Notes: generated by a model from the letters alone, not told the origin. DNA of 64,000 bases from Paraspadella gotoi (GCA_051294375.1 CM119271.1:12273235-12337234), one strand, 5' to 3'. Counted from the stretch's first letter, positions 24,738 through 52,760 are shown. A program made the numbers and translations.

Positions 24738-25263
24738 TAAAAGAGAAGAGAGGTAAGAGAGAGAGAGGAGAAGGAGAGAGAGAAAACAGAAGAGAAAGAA
24801 AGAGAGAGAGAGAGTAGAGAGAAAAAGACGAAGAGATAAAGAAAACACGTCGTCGTCGTTGTTGTTGTTGTCGTCGTCGTTGTTGTCGTCGTCGTTGTCG
24901 GTTTCACTTTTTCAAATCAGCTCAAAGGCAAAAAACAAACTTAAAAAAAAAAAACTTAGAAAATTTCAAAACTAAATCATTTTTTTTTTCAAATAAACAA
25001 AACGAGTGAAATCTAATTTCTCCGCCGTCGAAACAAATAGAAAACAAAAAAAACAGTGAGACCTTTATTTTCTGGAGATCCTCAGCCGATTTGGCGCGAA
25101 TTTGGAAAACGTGATAATCGCGGTAGGAAACAGAGGGCGTTCCTCCATTCGCGCCGCCCCCGCCGCCGCCTCCCCCGCCGTCGCCGCCGCCGTCGCCGCC
25201 GACGCCGCCGCCCAGAGCAAACAACAAACCAAACAGGGGACATAAAACTTTTTTAAAACCCAT
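2809..25263 (-). CDS. Secreted M14 zinc carboxypeptidase (A/B type) zymogen, multi-exon gene
   Basis: Exon chain on the minus strand, 5' to 3': 25263-25063, 24617-24423, 24211-24092, 9633-9380, one missing exon, 6893-6786, 5970-5797, 4717-4632, 3775-3738, 3595-3548, 3283-3228, 3076-3022, 2930-2809. All joins keep phase with GT/AG sites except across the missing exon. The product would be a signal peptide, an M14 activation propeptide and a catalytic domain that trims C-terminal residues extracellularly. Visible residues by CPA numbering: zinc ligands H69 and E72 in HANEHAREW and H196 in LHSYGQ; R71; N144/R145 in LNRNWD; Y248 in EILYA; catalytic E270 in YTLELR. The family disulfide C138-C161 is present (KACVGVD and DPCDYQ). 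Residue 255 is Met (SGSGMDW), which suggests A-type hydrophobic specificity; this is inference. R127 is not seen because its exon is missing. An inverted duplicate of other sequence lies in the third intron. Confidence 0.9.
3022..3076 (-). CDS. Carboxypeptidase exon, C-terminal helix
   Basis: 55 bp: VMAGIKTVADIVIRSKKK, the last helix of the catalytic domain. The acceptor is preceded by about four copies of a 10-bp GGAAAGACAT unit (+ strand). Confidence 0.85.
3125..3205 (-). mobile_element. tRNA-derived SINE head
   Basis: Minus strand: A-box-like GTGGCTCATTTAGTAAAACC, then ATGACCACTAGGTACT and B box GGGTTCAATCC. Shares AGTAAAxCCAT...CTCATGACCA with the copy at 48490. Confidence 0.65.
3228..3283 (-). 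CDS. Carboxypeptidase exon GFVPKKSQILPSGEE
   Basis: 56 bp, phase 1 to 0. Equivalent to the family GF.LP..QI.P.GEE segment. The acceptor CTCTCAG is the end of a long TC microsatellite that serves as the polypyrimidine tract. Confidence 0.9.
3548..3595 (-). CDS. Carboxypeptidase exon with catalytic Glu270
   Basis: 48 bp, phase 1 to 1, reading G-IQYSYTLELRPQDDP. The Glu in LELR is the general base. The acceptor GATAG lies directly behind a ~56-bp CT microsatellite. Confidence 0.9.
3738..3775 (-). CDS. Carboxypeptidase exon, S1' pocket residues
   Basis: 38 bp encoding VSGSGMDWAKLK, phase 2 to 1. It corresponds to family A/S-SGG-x-x-DW; Met occupies the specificity position 255. Confidence 0.88.
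4277..4570. repeat. CT/CCCT-rich microsatellite tract
   Basis: Imperfect CTCTCCCTC repeats between carboxypeptidase exons; adjoining GACC repeats at 4055-4090 and GA at 4732-4771. Confidence 0.8.
4632..4717 (-). CDS. Carboxypeptidase exon with Tyr248 region
   Basis: 86 bp, phase 0 to 2: KVAMAGVGAIQDVHHTTWRA, then GISPEILYA, matching the family A...A...VHGT.Y..G....LY segment. The acceptor CCCCAG lies 3' of a CT microsatellite; the donor is GTGAGT. The family VHGT is VHHTT here. Confidence 0.88.
4920..5165. repeat. CCTGACACCC minisatellite
   Basis: Units of ~12-15 bp (CCCTGACACCCTGGCACC type), ending in a C homopolymer near 5165. No coding signal. Confidence 0.75.
5797..5970 (-). CDS. Carboxypeptidase exon with zinc ligand H196
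   Basis: 58 codons, phase 0 to 0. IYDGPFAFSEAESRG leads into AFFSLHSYGQLWLVPFSYT (H196 in HSYGQ) and ends DYDDLM. The donor ATG/GTAGGA is followed within ~10 nt by a GA microsatellite. Confidence 0.93.
6060..6320 (-). mobile_element. tRNA-derived SINE, second family
   Basis: Minus strand from ~6310: TATAGCTTGGACAGTTTAGA (A-box-like), B box CGGGTTCAAACCCC near 6250, then a GC-rich body and a TTATTTATT tail. Confidence 0.6.
6786..6893 (-). CDS. Carboxypeptidase exon with substrate-binding Asn-Arg
   Basis: 36 codons, phase 0. It encodes ACVGVDLNRNWDSEW (N144/R145 bind the substrate carboxylate) and DPCDYQ. The two Cys match the C138-C161 disulfide. The donor CAG/GTCTCTCT runs straight into a TC microsatellite. 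Confidence 0.92.
7287..9307. repeat. Third inverted duplication enclosing a GA minisatellite
   Basis: TACACGATAGGGTT, GATTAACCAAGCGTCTCG, GATCAACGCCGCTTCGT and neighbours at 7290-7720 recur in reverse complement at 8945-9307. N-gaps sit on either side (7218-7227, 9318-9342) and inside the left arm (7386-7515). Confidence 0.9.
7735..8940. repeat. ~85-bp purine minisatellite, ~14 copies
   Basis: Unit carries GGATGTGAGAGAGTGGAGAG, then GAGAGGAAAGGAGAGAGG; almost entirely purine on the + strand. It forms the loop of the 7.29-9.31 kb palindrome inside the carboxypeptidase gene. Confidence 0.85.
9380..9633 (-). CDS. Carboxypeptidase exon 4: zinc site HxxE
   Basis: 84 codons plus 2 nt. It contains the core strands and WLHANEHAREWISGATAVY, the HxxE zinc motif with Arg71, followed by the IIDRLVNDPQYKYLVEALHW helix. 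It ends in phase 2 at CACTG/GTGGGT, whereas the next exon found starts in phase 0, so an exon of length 3n+1 must lie between. A 25-base gap starts 38 bases beyond the donor. Confidence 0.92.
9711..9992. mobile_element. TIR repeat with telomere-like core (gap-truncated neighbourhood)
   Basis: GACTTATTTTCCAAAAACGC start, GGCACTCTCGGAAAAGAGAG end, GGTTTAGGGTTAAAAATATA core. A second partial end follows, up to the gap at 10022. Confidence 0.6.
11925..12105. repeat. ~50-bp tandem repeat, four copies
   Basis: Each unit carries TCCCAGCTTAATGAGGCCTC, then GCAGAGGCAAATGG. It lies in the non-duplicated 10.05-12.95 kb interval, in which I recognise no gene, RNA or known element end. Confidence 0.7.
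14863..15029 (-). pseudogene. Inverted copy of RhoGEF spectrin exon e
   Basis: 167 bp with the same splice sites as the exon at 30123. It retains MEFLAQQPDSNAF, which the right copy scrambles, but has its own frameshifts. Confidence 0.75.
15828..16050 (-). pseudogene. Inverted copy of RhoGEF spectrin exon d
   Basis: Reverse complement of the exon at 29145, 223 vs 215 bp, with frame-breaking insertions. Confidence 0.75.
16840..16966 (-). pseudogene. Inverted copy of RhoGEF spectrin exon c (degraded)
   Basis: The 5' half matches the exon at 28391 closely (TCCACGTGAAGT on the + strand); the 3' half has many indels. The adjacent donor minisatellite (16380-16800) is likewise degraded compared with 28530-28815. 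Confidence 0.65.
17399..17500 (-). pseudogene. Inverted copy of RhoGEF spectrin exon b
   Basis: 102 bp vs 101 bp in the right arm, same splice sites, one extra G. Confidence 0.75.
18082..18231 (-). pseudogene. Inverted copy of RhoGEF spectrin exon a
   Basis: 150 bp, colinear with 27120-27269 and in frame. Confidence 0.8.
20058..20257 (+). pseudogene. Inverted copy of carboxypeptidase exon 1
   Basis: Same ATG, Gly run and SYRDYHVFQIRAKSAEDLQ block as the minus-strand exon, but one base shorter, so signal peptide and propeptide are out of frame with each other. Confidence 0.75.
20693..20881 (+). pseudogene. Inverted copy of carboxypeptidase exon 2
   Basis: ELRDAFPTDHLWAAPSRD then frameshifted. 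A GTTGAGG replaces the GTGAGG donor of the right arm. Confidence 0.75.
20920..23139. mobile_element. TIR DNA element inserted in the left arm only
   Basis: Starts CACAATGAAAAATAACG and ends with the inverted TATTTTTCATTGTG (TIR ~14 bp, extending imperfectly). The right arm has the uninterrupted target at about 24375-24405. ~2.2 kb, AT-rich, no recognisable transposase; the longest frame inside (minus strand 22730-22386, 114 codons) is not recognised. Flanks show TAAG on both sides; the exact target duplication is unresolved. Confidence 0.75.
21581..21629. repeat. Perfect 18-bp hairpin inside the TIR element
   Basis: AAAAAAATCAGCCTCTAG, a 13-nt loop, then its exact reverse complement. Confidence 0.7.
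23328..23447 (+). pseudogene. Inverted copy of carboxypeptidase exon 3
   Basis: Matches the RRRR/YDEIVAWMK exon, but has indels (GATGATTGAAAG instead of GATGATGAAAG). Confidence 0.7.
24092..24211 (-). CDS. Carboxypeptidase exon 3: activation site and start of mature enzyme
   Basis: 40 codons, phase 0 to 0. EPPPTRRRRSDCPCC gives a tetra-arginine stretch at the propeptide/enzyme boundary, where family members are cut by trypsin-like or furin-like proteases. Next comes DFRRYDEIVAWMK, equivalent to the first helix of mature carboxypeptidases (F..YH..DEI..W). The Cys cluster (CPCC) right after RRRR is unusual for the family. The donor is GGG/GTCAGA. Confidence 0.8.
24423..24617 (-). CDS. Carboxypeptidase exon 2: propeptide core
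   Basis: 65 codons, phase 0 at both ends. FPTDHLWAAPSR, then a strand (SVVSAVYDKD) and a helix ending LLEHKIVTKDLQ reproduce the M14 propeptide fold (LDFWK..., then hypersensitive strand, then V.I.D.Q). The acceptor follows a pyrimidine tract adjoining a GA/TC microsatellite. The inverted copy at 20693-20881 begins ELRDAFPTD rather than ELRALAFPTD, so the two copies differ in frame-preserving and frame-breaking ways. Confidence 0.85.
25063..25263 (-). CDS. Carboxypeptidase exon 1: signal peptide, Gly-rich linker, start of propeptide
   Basis: 67 codons from an ATG whose N-terminus is KK followed by a hydrophobic run (VLCPLFGLLFAL), a plausible signal peptide. A long Gly/Asp run encoded by GGC repeats follows, then the propeptide start YRDYHVFQIRAKSAEDLQ, which matches the M14 propeptide opening strand and helix. 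It ends in phase 0 at AAG/GTCTCA. The Gly run is a trinucleotide repeat and could vary in length or carry indels. The + strand copy at 20058-20257 is one base shorter. Confidence 0.8.
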
Positions 25264-25612
25264 TTTTTTATGTTTTTACGGAAAAAAACGTTAGGGAGAT
25301 CGCTTCGCGCCAAACCCCATTTTTAAGCGCGAATTTTTCCGGGATTTTTTTTTAAAAAGTTTTTTTTTTCTTCGAGTCGACGAACGAAGTTAGATATTAT
25401 ATAGACTTAACATCCCAATCGTATTATACGAACGACAAATAACCGGCAACTTATAACAAATTACCTAAAAAGCTAATGACGTTTTTATATCTAGGGGGCG
25501 GGGGTTACAAGAATATTCATATTGTTTTAGTTTTTACTTTTCGTTTGTTTACCTTTTAGAATTTGAAATTTTGGAAATCGAGGCGTCGCCAAACGTCGTC
25601 ACACACTCTCAC

Positions 25613-25752
<140 letters not shown>

Positions 25753-27009
25753 AAAGTCCTTTTGATTCCATCTTCTCGGGACGAACGGATATTTTTATTT
25801 TTTCATTTTTTCCTTCGATTCCCATTTGGAATTAGGAGAGTGAAACTTACGGAAGAAGAAAAAGTTAAGGATTGAATTGAGGAAAATAGGAAATAGGAAT
25901 TTAGGAAAATAGGAAATAGGAATTTAGGAAATAGCAAATGAGAAAAATATTACGGGAAGGTCTGAAGACAACAGATCAGGGAAGTAAAATAGAATAGAAA
26001 AGGATCTAATCATAGTTTCTTGGTTCAGAATCGTTTCGTTACCGACTTGAAGTGAGAAAACTTACGATAGATTTTATTTTGAGAGTAAAATAATTAATTA
26101 AAACGGCAACAAGAAATAATTAAAAACCACAACCGAAAGATCAAAGAATAAGAGTTTAATGATTTTTTTTGGTTGGAAATCAGATTTTCTTTGCAGAATA
26201 ACAAAACAAGGAATGTTAGGTTGCGCCGAATTTTTTTGTTTATATATATTCATAAAATAAGTACATAACAAATGATTTAAAATAAAATATCACTATGCCA
26301 AAAAAGAATCTGTTATTAAGAGTATATAACGATAAACATGTATAAATATAAAAAAATATAATAAAAATAATATTAAAAACGCCAAAAAATAAAAAAATAA
26401 AATAAAGAACAAATATTTATAAGTTTAAAACATTAAAGCTTGAATAAATAGTATTATCGCCGGTAATAATTATAGACCGGATTTAAAATAAAAACGATTA
26501 GACAAATAATCACAAAGACAGACCGACCAAAAAGCGACTAGTAAAAGCGACGCAACTAAACAAAAATAAATGGCGAGCAAAGAATCGCATGCAAATTGCG
26601 TCGGAATTGATTCCTTGTCTCACAAAATTGATTTCCTTCCAACTTGTCCGAACCAGAATTTCTAGTTTTATAAGATTTTTCTCAATTTTCTTCAACTGAT
26701 GTCGGATTTTTTAACTTTTTAAAAGCGTTATGTGATTGCGAATTGGGATTCGCGAAAACCTCTTGGATTGAAAGTCAAAAATAGATTTTAGTTTAATTTT
26801 ATATTTTTATATTTTTTTTTTCGTGTATTCTCGTTTTTATAATTGAGGTCCTTGTTCCGAGAGAGAAAGAGAGAGAAAGAGAGCTAAAAAAAACCATTAA
26901 AGAGAGAAACCGTAAAAAGATATTACTTAACGAAAATAAATGTCAAAATATTACGTAAACGAAGACACTTAATCATATCATTTTTCCTCCCCCCGCTTCT
27001 CCCTCTCTC

Positions 27010-27101
<92 letters not shown>

Positions 27102-27119
27102 TTCCTCCCTCAAATAAAG

Positions 27120-45582
<18,463 letters not shown>

Positions 45583-45669
45583 CGAAACAACGAAACAAAG
45601 GAACAGCGGATTTTCGATTGCGTCTTATCATTACCCGCACTTTGGATCAAAGTGATATTTAATTCCAAA

Positions 45670-45675
45670 AATAAA
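45670..45675 (+). promoter_or_regulatory. AATAAA polyadenylation signal
   Basis: AATAAA 88 bp downstream of the RhoGEF stop codon, at a typical distance for a short 3' UTR. Another AATAAATAAA lies near 45919. Confidence 0.6.
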
Positions 45676-45699
45676 CTATTCTACCCCTTTCTTTTACAC

Positions 45700-47380
45700 G
45701 AGTTCTTCAAGAATGGGTCAATTTGGATGATCCGGTTTTAACCGTTGGGTCAGTTTGAATAAGCTGGTGTGACCCATTTAGTCAGTTACCCGTCGGGTCA
45801 ATTGGTGTGACCCTGTAACACGTTGATTCTTGTTTTTTTTTATCCGCCAAGAATCTTCTAACTATTAGATTGTGCCGATCAAGTATTGATAAAAGTCATA
45901 AATAATCCTCTATAGCAATAAATAAATTATTCCAATAAATGAATTTTGGAAAGCTGAATATTAAAAAAAAAAAAAAGCTGGAAAGCCAAATAAATTTGGT
46001 TGCGTTATTTATAATTTTACGTAATCGAAATGGAACTAATATTTTTTTTAAAAAAACTTCAAACGTTCAACAATGAAATTCGCCAGAACCGTAAAATTTC
46101 TCTTTCGGTTTGATGAGTTTAAGAATTTGTTCACGAAAAAAAAAAAGTTTCATACGGTTCTCGCTGTTTTTTTCCCCGACTCCGTATAAAGGGTTAAAAG
46201 AAAAAAAAATATCAAATTAATTAGTAGTACTCTGTACACAACCCTATATATTTTTTAAATTTTTTTTTTTTTAACATTGGATTATTCGATATCGATTTTT
46301 TTTTCTATCAAACTAAAAACACACAAGATTCGGATACGATACAGGGTTTTTTTTTAAAAATCGCTATCCAATTAATCATTAATTAATTCTTTAATTAATT
46401 AAATAACGAAATACAATGAATTACGTGAGGTAAATGGTTGGGCCATATTTTTTTTTCAAACGCGACCAATTTCCCAGTTTCTATTCCGAATTAAATTATT
46501 TTTTTGGAATTAAAATATTAGGTTAAATGTTATGAATTAAGCTGAGGCATTTGGTTAAGCGTTTGGGTTAAATATTAAGAAATAAGATTAAAGTCAACGA
46601 TTTGGGATTAAATTTTAAATTTTAAAAAAGATTAAGGTTAAACTAAAGTTCAAAATTAAAGAACGGAAATTGAACGCTTTCGGAAAAGTGTGCCAATCGT
46701 TTTTCTTCCCCAGGTTCTTCAGTTTTTTCCCCCAAGTAGAAGTAGGATTGGTCGATACGCCGAGTATGCCTCTCCCATTGTGGGCAATAGTCGCGCTATG
46801 TTAAAACGCGTATTGGCATATTGGCAACGTTTAAATCCCATAGAGAATTCAGCCCACGGGTTCTCCAGCTTAAATAAACAATTTCATTTTGTTGATTTTA
46901 AAATTTGTCGCCGTCGTATTTTGTTTTGCCATATTATTATTATTTTCTATGAAATATACGTACTCCCGTGTCAAGACAAAAATCCTCTAATTCTTTTCAT
47001 GGGCGATTTTGACTATTCTTACTAACTTAAAAAGAAAATAGATAAAAAGAAAAATGTTTGAGGCTTAGTATGTACAAAATTTATACATTTCATACAAATA
47101 AGATGTATGTATAAAAGAAAGGCCGTACTAGAACTAGAAGCCTAATCTAATATATACAGAAAAAAGGAGAAAAAAGAAAAAAAAAGCATAAAAATAACGA
47201 GACAAAGCAATTTTAGGATAAATTTTCAACTAAATCACGAGAAAATTTATAATGAAATAATGAAATGACGGAATCAAATATTAATACGTTTTCGGTTTGA
47301 ATTTTCATTTTAAACGTCAAATTTTATGTACAACAATAAAAAGGACTTAATATGAGTAACGGAACAAAAAAAGCTAAATT
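45700..47380. other. AT-rich intergenic interval between RhoGEF and Ig gene
   Basis: Convergent 3' ends (RhoGEF plus strand, Ig gene minus strand). Apart from the TIR repeat at 46441-46694 I see homopolymer-rich AT sequence and no gene. Confidence 0.6.
46441..46694. mobile_element. TIR repeat with telomere-like core
   Basis: GGCCATATTTTTTTTTCAAA start, CGCTTTCGGAAAAGTGTGCC end, degenerate TTAGGTTAA core. Confidence 0.65.
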
Positions 47381-47384
47381 AATC

Positions 47385-47640
47385 GTGTGATTGTTGATTG
47401 TCTCGTGCTTATTACGTGATTGTCTCATGAATGAGTGATTGTCTCGTTATTATTGAGTGATTGTCTCGTGATTGTTAACTGATTGACTCGTGATTAATGA
47501 GTGATTGTCTCATGAATTATTATGGCGTGATTGTTAACTGATTGTCACGTGATTGTCTCGTGATTGTTAACTGATTGTCTCGTGATTGTCTCGTGATTGT
47601 CTCGTGATTGTCTCATGATGAGTGATTAACGAGTCAGTAT
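47385..47640. repeat. GATTGTCTCGT minisatellite
   Basis: Units GATTGTCTCGT and GATTGTTAACT in mixed order, just downstream (minus sense) of the Ig-gene stop. Confidence 0.88.
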
Positions 47641-47817
47641 CGATCTATCGTCAGTGAGTCACCCAAAACCGTCGCTCACACTTTCGATCACTCTCTCCAG
47701 ACTAGACCACTCTCCGCCGACCACAACCGACCACAACCGACCACAACCGACCACAACAAGAGAAGAAGAGAATAGAAGTAAAATAGAGAAGAGAAACAAG
47801 AGACTAAAAATCGAGTA

Positions 47818-48125
47818 TCACAGTCGAAGGGCGAAGAGAGAAAGCGCTGATAACAACAACAACGACGACGCCGTTGACGCCGGCGACGCCGCTCCGCCGC
47901 CGCCGCCGCCGTCATCGAGGTCTTTAACGCCGGAAATGTCGTCGTCGTCGTTGTTGTCGTCGACGCCTTGTTTGTCTCTCTTGACTTCTTCGTCTTTGGC
48001 GGAGGCGTCGTCGCCGCCGCCGCCGCCGCCGCTGCCGCTCCTGCTGCCGCCGCTTTTCGAGGTCGTCGCAGGGGCGGCGCTAGATAAAGAAGATTCGCTG
48101 TCGCTGTCGCTGTCGCCGCCGCCGC

Positions 48126-48176
<51 letters not shown>

Positions 48177-48331
48177 CGCCGCCGCTTTCTTCGTCTCGAG
48201 TTTTGATTCGATAAGATTTAATGACTTCCATCTCGTCAGTTTCCATGTCAAGCAGGGAACAGGTATACTTGACATTGTCGTCGGCATGGCCGACATTCTT
48301 GATCGTCATGTCGAAGCCGGGATCGGAGAGT
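47818..48331 (-). CDS. Ig-domain gene, C-terminal exon: Ig half, Gly-rich linker, GPI-like tail
   Basis: 514 bp after CTCCACAG: LSDPGFDMTIKNVGHADDN, VKYTCSLLDMETDEMEVIKS, Gly(n) from GGC repeats, acidic/Ser stretches, hydrophobic tail and TGA. Gly-run length is repeat-dependent and may carry indels, yet the frame stays open to the hydrophobic tail. Confidence 0.78.
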
Positions 48332-51300
48332 CTGTGGAGGAAGGGGAAGGGGGAGGGGGAAGTGGGAGGGGAGGCAGAGGAGGAGGAGGGAGGGAGTAGG
48401 ATGAGGAGAGAGGAGGAGGAAGTGGGAGGAGGAGGAGGAGGAGGGAAGGACGAGGATGAGGAGGGGAGGAGGAGGGGAGGAGGGATCATTGAGTAAAGCC
48501 ATTAACTCATGACCATTAGATACCAGGTTCAATCCCAACCCGGTATCTACCCAGAGGAAAGCGTTGGGACGGCCGAAAGCCGCCTTGGGGGCGTGGCAAA
48601 CCCTCAAGACTTGTTCCAAGCCCAGGACCCGTTCCATGACTGCCAGAAGGGGGTTGAAGAAGTTGCGGATAGCACTTATCGCCTTATCCACACACAATAT
48701 GAAAATAATTCATTTATTTATCTCGCCCATTGGATATAAGCGATTGGTTAAAACCTTTAGGTTCCTACAAACATTTAATCAAGACTTTGTAATGTATGTA
48801 TGTATTCTAAAACTTGACTTAGGTTTAACTTGAACTTGAACCTCTGAAAACGAGCACTGCCTATTCATTATCATTAATTAAAAAAAAAAATTTAACTACA
48901 AAAAAACTACAAGAAAACCAATATTTTAAAAACAAAAAATCTAAATACAAAAAATGACTTTCCAAGTTCGGAAATCCCACGACGTCTCTTTTGCTTCAAA
49001 AAAATATTTTCCCGATTTTTCTGTGAAACGGGAAAAAAAAATTGGTGAACCTTTCAAAGTTAATTATCGAAAATGTGAGTTCGCTTTATGACCCGAGAAC
49101 CGGAGAAGCTTTTAATTCTTTTTCGCGGAATTTTGACAAAACAATTTTTTTGGTTCTTTGTTACGACTGGGCTCTCTTTTCCAAATGAGCCCTCTTTCTG
49201 TTCCTAATCCCTAAATTTGACTTTAACCTTGATATGTAACCTTAATTCAGAACCAATGCCATAATCTAATCTTTAACTATAATTCTTAACCCCTAAATTA
49301 ATCTTCAATCCTTTATTACTAACCTCAACGTAAGCCCCTAACCACTAACCCTAATCTTTAACCATAATTATTAAGCTAACCCCAATCCCTAATCCTAACC
49401 CTAACCTTCCAAATTTAGCATCAAATTGGGCGTTTTGAGAAAATAAAGCCAAGAATATTTTTATTTGTTAAAACTGTTATATTGAAACAAAGATTAAATC
49501 AGTACATTAATGACTTTTTAAAAAAGCGTGCCGCGAGTTGTACACCAAGCTTTGGCAATCGCGAGAGAAAAATAGTAATTTCCTCAATTATTTATTTTCC
49601 CGGTTATAAACTTGAGACTTTTAAAAGTTTCACAGTCCAAAAATAATACAATTTATCACAATCTTGTTATTTGATCTTTTTTTTTGTTAGAGTGAAGTTA
49701 GGTTTTTGGCCGATCAAAGTTTCAGTATCGTTTGTTAAATTAGTCTCAGCAAGAGGCGAGAGACAACCAAGCATCGAACGTTCATTACTAATCAGCGAGA
49801 GACAATCATCAAGCATCGATCACGAATCACCAAGCACTGACAATCATCAAGCATCGATCGCCAATCACCAAGCACTGACAAGCAACCATCGGTTTCCAAC
49901 GGTTTTCACGCAAGAATTTCAACGTCTAAATTGTTGATAAATCCAAAATATGATACAGTGCGGCGCAAAAGAGTTAGCTAGTTGTTAGCTTAAAATATAT
50001 TACTATTTCTTTTTTAATTTTAAAAAATTATAAAATTAACCTTTTTAAAAAAGCTATCAATTTGTGTCAAAAAAATTAAAATTGGTTCAGTCAGTAAATT
50101 AAAGCAACATAGACTTCAAAATCTAGCGCTTTTCAAAGGTTGTTTTTTACTGACAAATATTCATTAGACCTCCCCAGNNNNNNNNNNTGGGGAACTCTAA
50201 TATTCATAATATAAAATTGTTATAAAATAAAAGAATATATTAGTAAAAGTAGTAGCTAATAAAGTTGATTTTTAAAAAAATATTTAAATATAGCATCTAA
50301 TGATAATGTTTTATACAAATTTTTAAAAAATTATTATTAAAAAAATTATTCAATCCCAAAAAAAGGGGTAAAAACAATTTGGTTAAAATATATTAAAAAG
50401 AGTTTAAACAATTGTATTATGTTATAAGCAAAATAAAAATTAATATTTATAGCAAAAAAGCTTTGAAAATTTTTGTTAATCTGATGTTTTTTTTAAATAT
50501 TATATTTTTTAATGGTTTCTTTATATTTTTTTTATTCCTTCAAATTCAGAAAAAACTTATATTAATCGACTCATATTTTTTTAATTTTATTTCATGAAAT
50601 GATATTGGTACAACCAATATAAAATTATGCTGGCTAAATTTTACAATCGGTTTTGGCGGCTTTTGAAAAACTATTTAAATATTTATTTTTTAAAAAAATT
50701 AAAAAATGTTACCTAATTACCCTAACCCTAAACCATCTTAACCTTAAACCCTCCCTAAACCCGGTCGAAAGTAAAAGTAACCCATTATGTTATATGTATT
50801 CAAAAATTTATTATCCAAAATGTTTTTCTCTTTTTAAAATAAAGTAGATACTTTTTTTTTGCGCCGCAGTGTATTTATAATTAAAGTGACTCCTCAGCGG
50901 CCGCTTTTTGTGTGTGTTTGAGTATGTGTGTGAGTTAGGGTGTGTTTGTAAGTGTGATTCCTTCTCTCTCACAAATCCCAAGAAATTCTTCAAAAAGAAA
51001 ATGTATCGTTCTTTAAGTGGTCGTGATTTCACTCGCCCTCGCCTCATTTTAAAAGTTTTTTTTTCCCCTTTTTTTTTGCAAAATGAACTTTTTTTCTTTA
51101 AAAACGAATAAAAGGGAGAAAAGAGTCTTGTTTAAAAAAAAATAATTCACCTATATTAGCCATTTAGGGCTGAGAGTAATAAGTCGTTATACTTGTTCAC
51201 TTTTTTCGAGGGTGAACTTAATCTCCGCCGCAAATTGACTTAATTCGGTTAGAAAAAATATTTTCCTCCTCATGTACGCGAAGTTAGAAAGCATTTTTTC

Positions 51301-51332
51301 TCTCGCTCTCTGACTCTGTCTCTCTGACTCTG

Positions 51333-51390
<58 letters not shown>

Positions 51391-51530
51391 CTCTCCTCTC
51401 TCTCTCTTCTCTCTCTCTCTCTCTCTCTCTCCAAACAAGAGAAAAAAAGTGGTGATTGGGTCCTCTCTTCCGTCGGCTATTGGCGCTCTCTCTCTCCTCT
51501 TCTCTCTCTCTTCTCTCTCTCTCTCTCTTC

Positions 51531-51562
<32 letters not shown>

Positions 51563-52531
51563 CTCTCTCTCCTCTCTCTCCAAACACAAATCTCTCTCCG
51601 TTTTATTGCGATTTCCCTTCGTTCGTTCTCATCTCAGTTATTGGATTTTCGTTTAGATTTTGTTATCATTAGCGATTCAGGTTAGGGGACACGAAATCGG
51701 ACGAAATGTGAACGGTTAATCGGTTAATCGGTTATTGATCAAACGCCGGGCCAAATTAGCGGCGCCATTTTTGTGACGTTGGGGGAAGATTCGATAAAAC
51801 TTGAATGTGAAATCGTTACAACCGACATAAAAAAAATTCATTCGTGAAATAAATAAACTAACTTGCCCCTGACCCCGGACAGACGATGGTGGTTTAAAAC
51901 CTTCATCCCAAATTAAAAGATTTCAAGATTTCTCCCACAGTCAAGTTGGCTTCCCCATCGATTAAGCGAAGTAATGTTTTCATGCGTTCATTCCATCCTT
52001 TGTTCATTCATTGATTCATTTTTTAAAATTTGTTCATCGATTCAGTCGTTGAGTCATTGTTTCATTCTTTCATTCACCAATTGTTATTAATTATTGATTG
52101 GTTCATTTGTTGATTAATTTATATTTATTCATTCACTCTTTCATTTATTTCTTCATTCCTTCATTTATTCATTCGTTCATTCCATCCTTCGTTCACTCAT
52201 TGATTCATTTTTTAAAAAATTGTTCATCGATTCTGTCATTCATTCATTCCCTCATTCATTTCTAATTTTATTTTTTCTTCTTCTAAATTCCATCATTCAC
52301 TTCTCAATTCATTCATTCCCATAAAGTCATCGACCATTCCCCCCACCCCCCAAACTTTTCTCACTTGTATCGATCCTTGTCCTCGATGGCTTCGTTCGCC
52401 ACCATCGCGTTGTCCTCGAAGATCGTGTTGGAGCCTTTGCTCCACTTCATCATCGAGTCCCCCGTCTTTCGGTTCTCGCACTGGAGCGTCACGTCGGCGC
52501 CGAGTTTGGCGGGAACGTCGACGTCGTCTTC
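47818..52531 (-). CDS. Single-Ig-domain, probably GPI-anchored cell-surface protein
   Basis: Two exons on the minus strand, 52531-52365 and 48331-47818, join in phase (AA/A). Together they give one Ig domain: first Cys in VTLQCEN, Trp in MMKWSK, then FDMTIKNV and D..VKYTCSL with the second Cys. A long Gly run, DSDSDSESS, further Gly/Asp-rich segments and a C-terminal small-residue/hydrophobic tail follow (ASPASTASSLLLLSALSLFA, stop), which resembles a GPI-attachment signal. The signal peptide (MRFLLPPFLSIVV..., ending ASA) is seen only in the inverted copy at 52781-53023. It would be a small adhesion or receptor-type surface protein. No specific family is recognised. Confidence 0.75.
48490..48660 (+). 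mobile_element. tRNA-derived SINE
   Basis: GAGTAAAGCCATTAACTCAT, ATGACCATTAGATACC and B box GGTTCAATCCC, followed by a GC-rich body. Same head family as 3125-3205. Confidence 0.6.
49170..49450. mobile_element. TIR repeat with telomere-like core
   Basis: Begins GGCTCTCTTTTCCAAATGAG and ends TTTTGAGAAAATAAAGCC; the core is rich in CCCTAA/TAACCC variants (opposite orientation). Confidence 0.7.
49956..50871. mobile_element. Tc1/mariner-like non-autonomous element
   Basis: TA-flanked inverted ends: TA-CAGTGCGGCGCAAAAG at the left and, reversed, TA-CACTGCGGCGCAAAAA at the right. TA dinucleotides on both sides fit the superfamily target duplication. ~0.9 kb, AT-rich, contains the 10-base gap, no transposase. 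Related ends (GCGCCGCAGTG) occur near 3810 and 58137. Confidence 0.65.
52365..52531 (-). CDS. Ig-domain gene, N-terminal Ig half exon
   Basis: EDDVDVPAKLGADVTLQCEN, MMKWSKGSNTIFEDNAMVA, EAIEDKDRY, with donor AA/GTGAGA. The 5' limit is uncertain: upstream the minus strand runs into a 22-bp minisatellite in place of signal-peptide codons. Confidence 0.8.
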
Positions 52532-52695
52532 GGCGAGGACCAACGTTCCCATCATCACAACGAAGTATTCTTTTCCCATACCAAGGATCGCCGGTTCCCA
52601 TCACTAGGATTTTCCGTTCCCCCGAGAATGCGCCCAGAACTATATCTCCTCTCTTCTATCCTCTACTTATCCCGGCTCATCCATCACTCTTCCTC

Positions 52696-52760
<65 letters not shown>

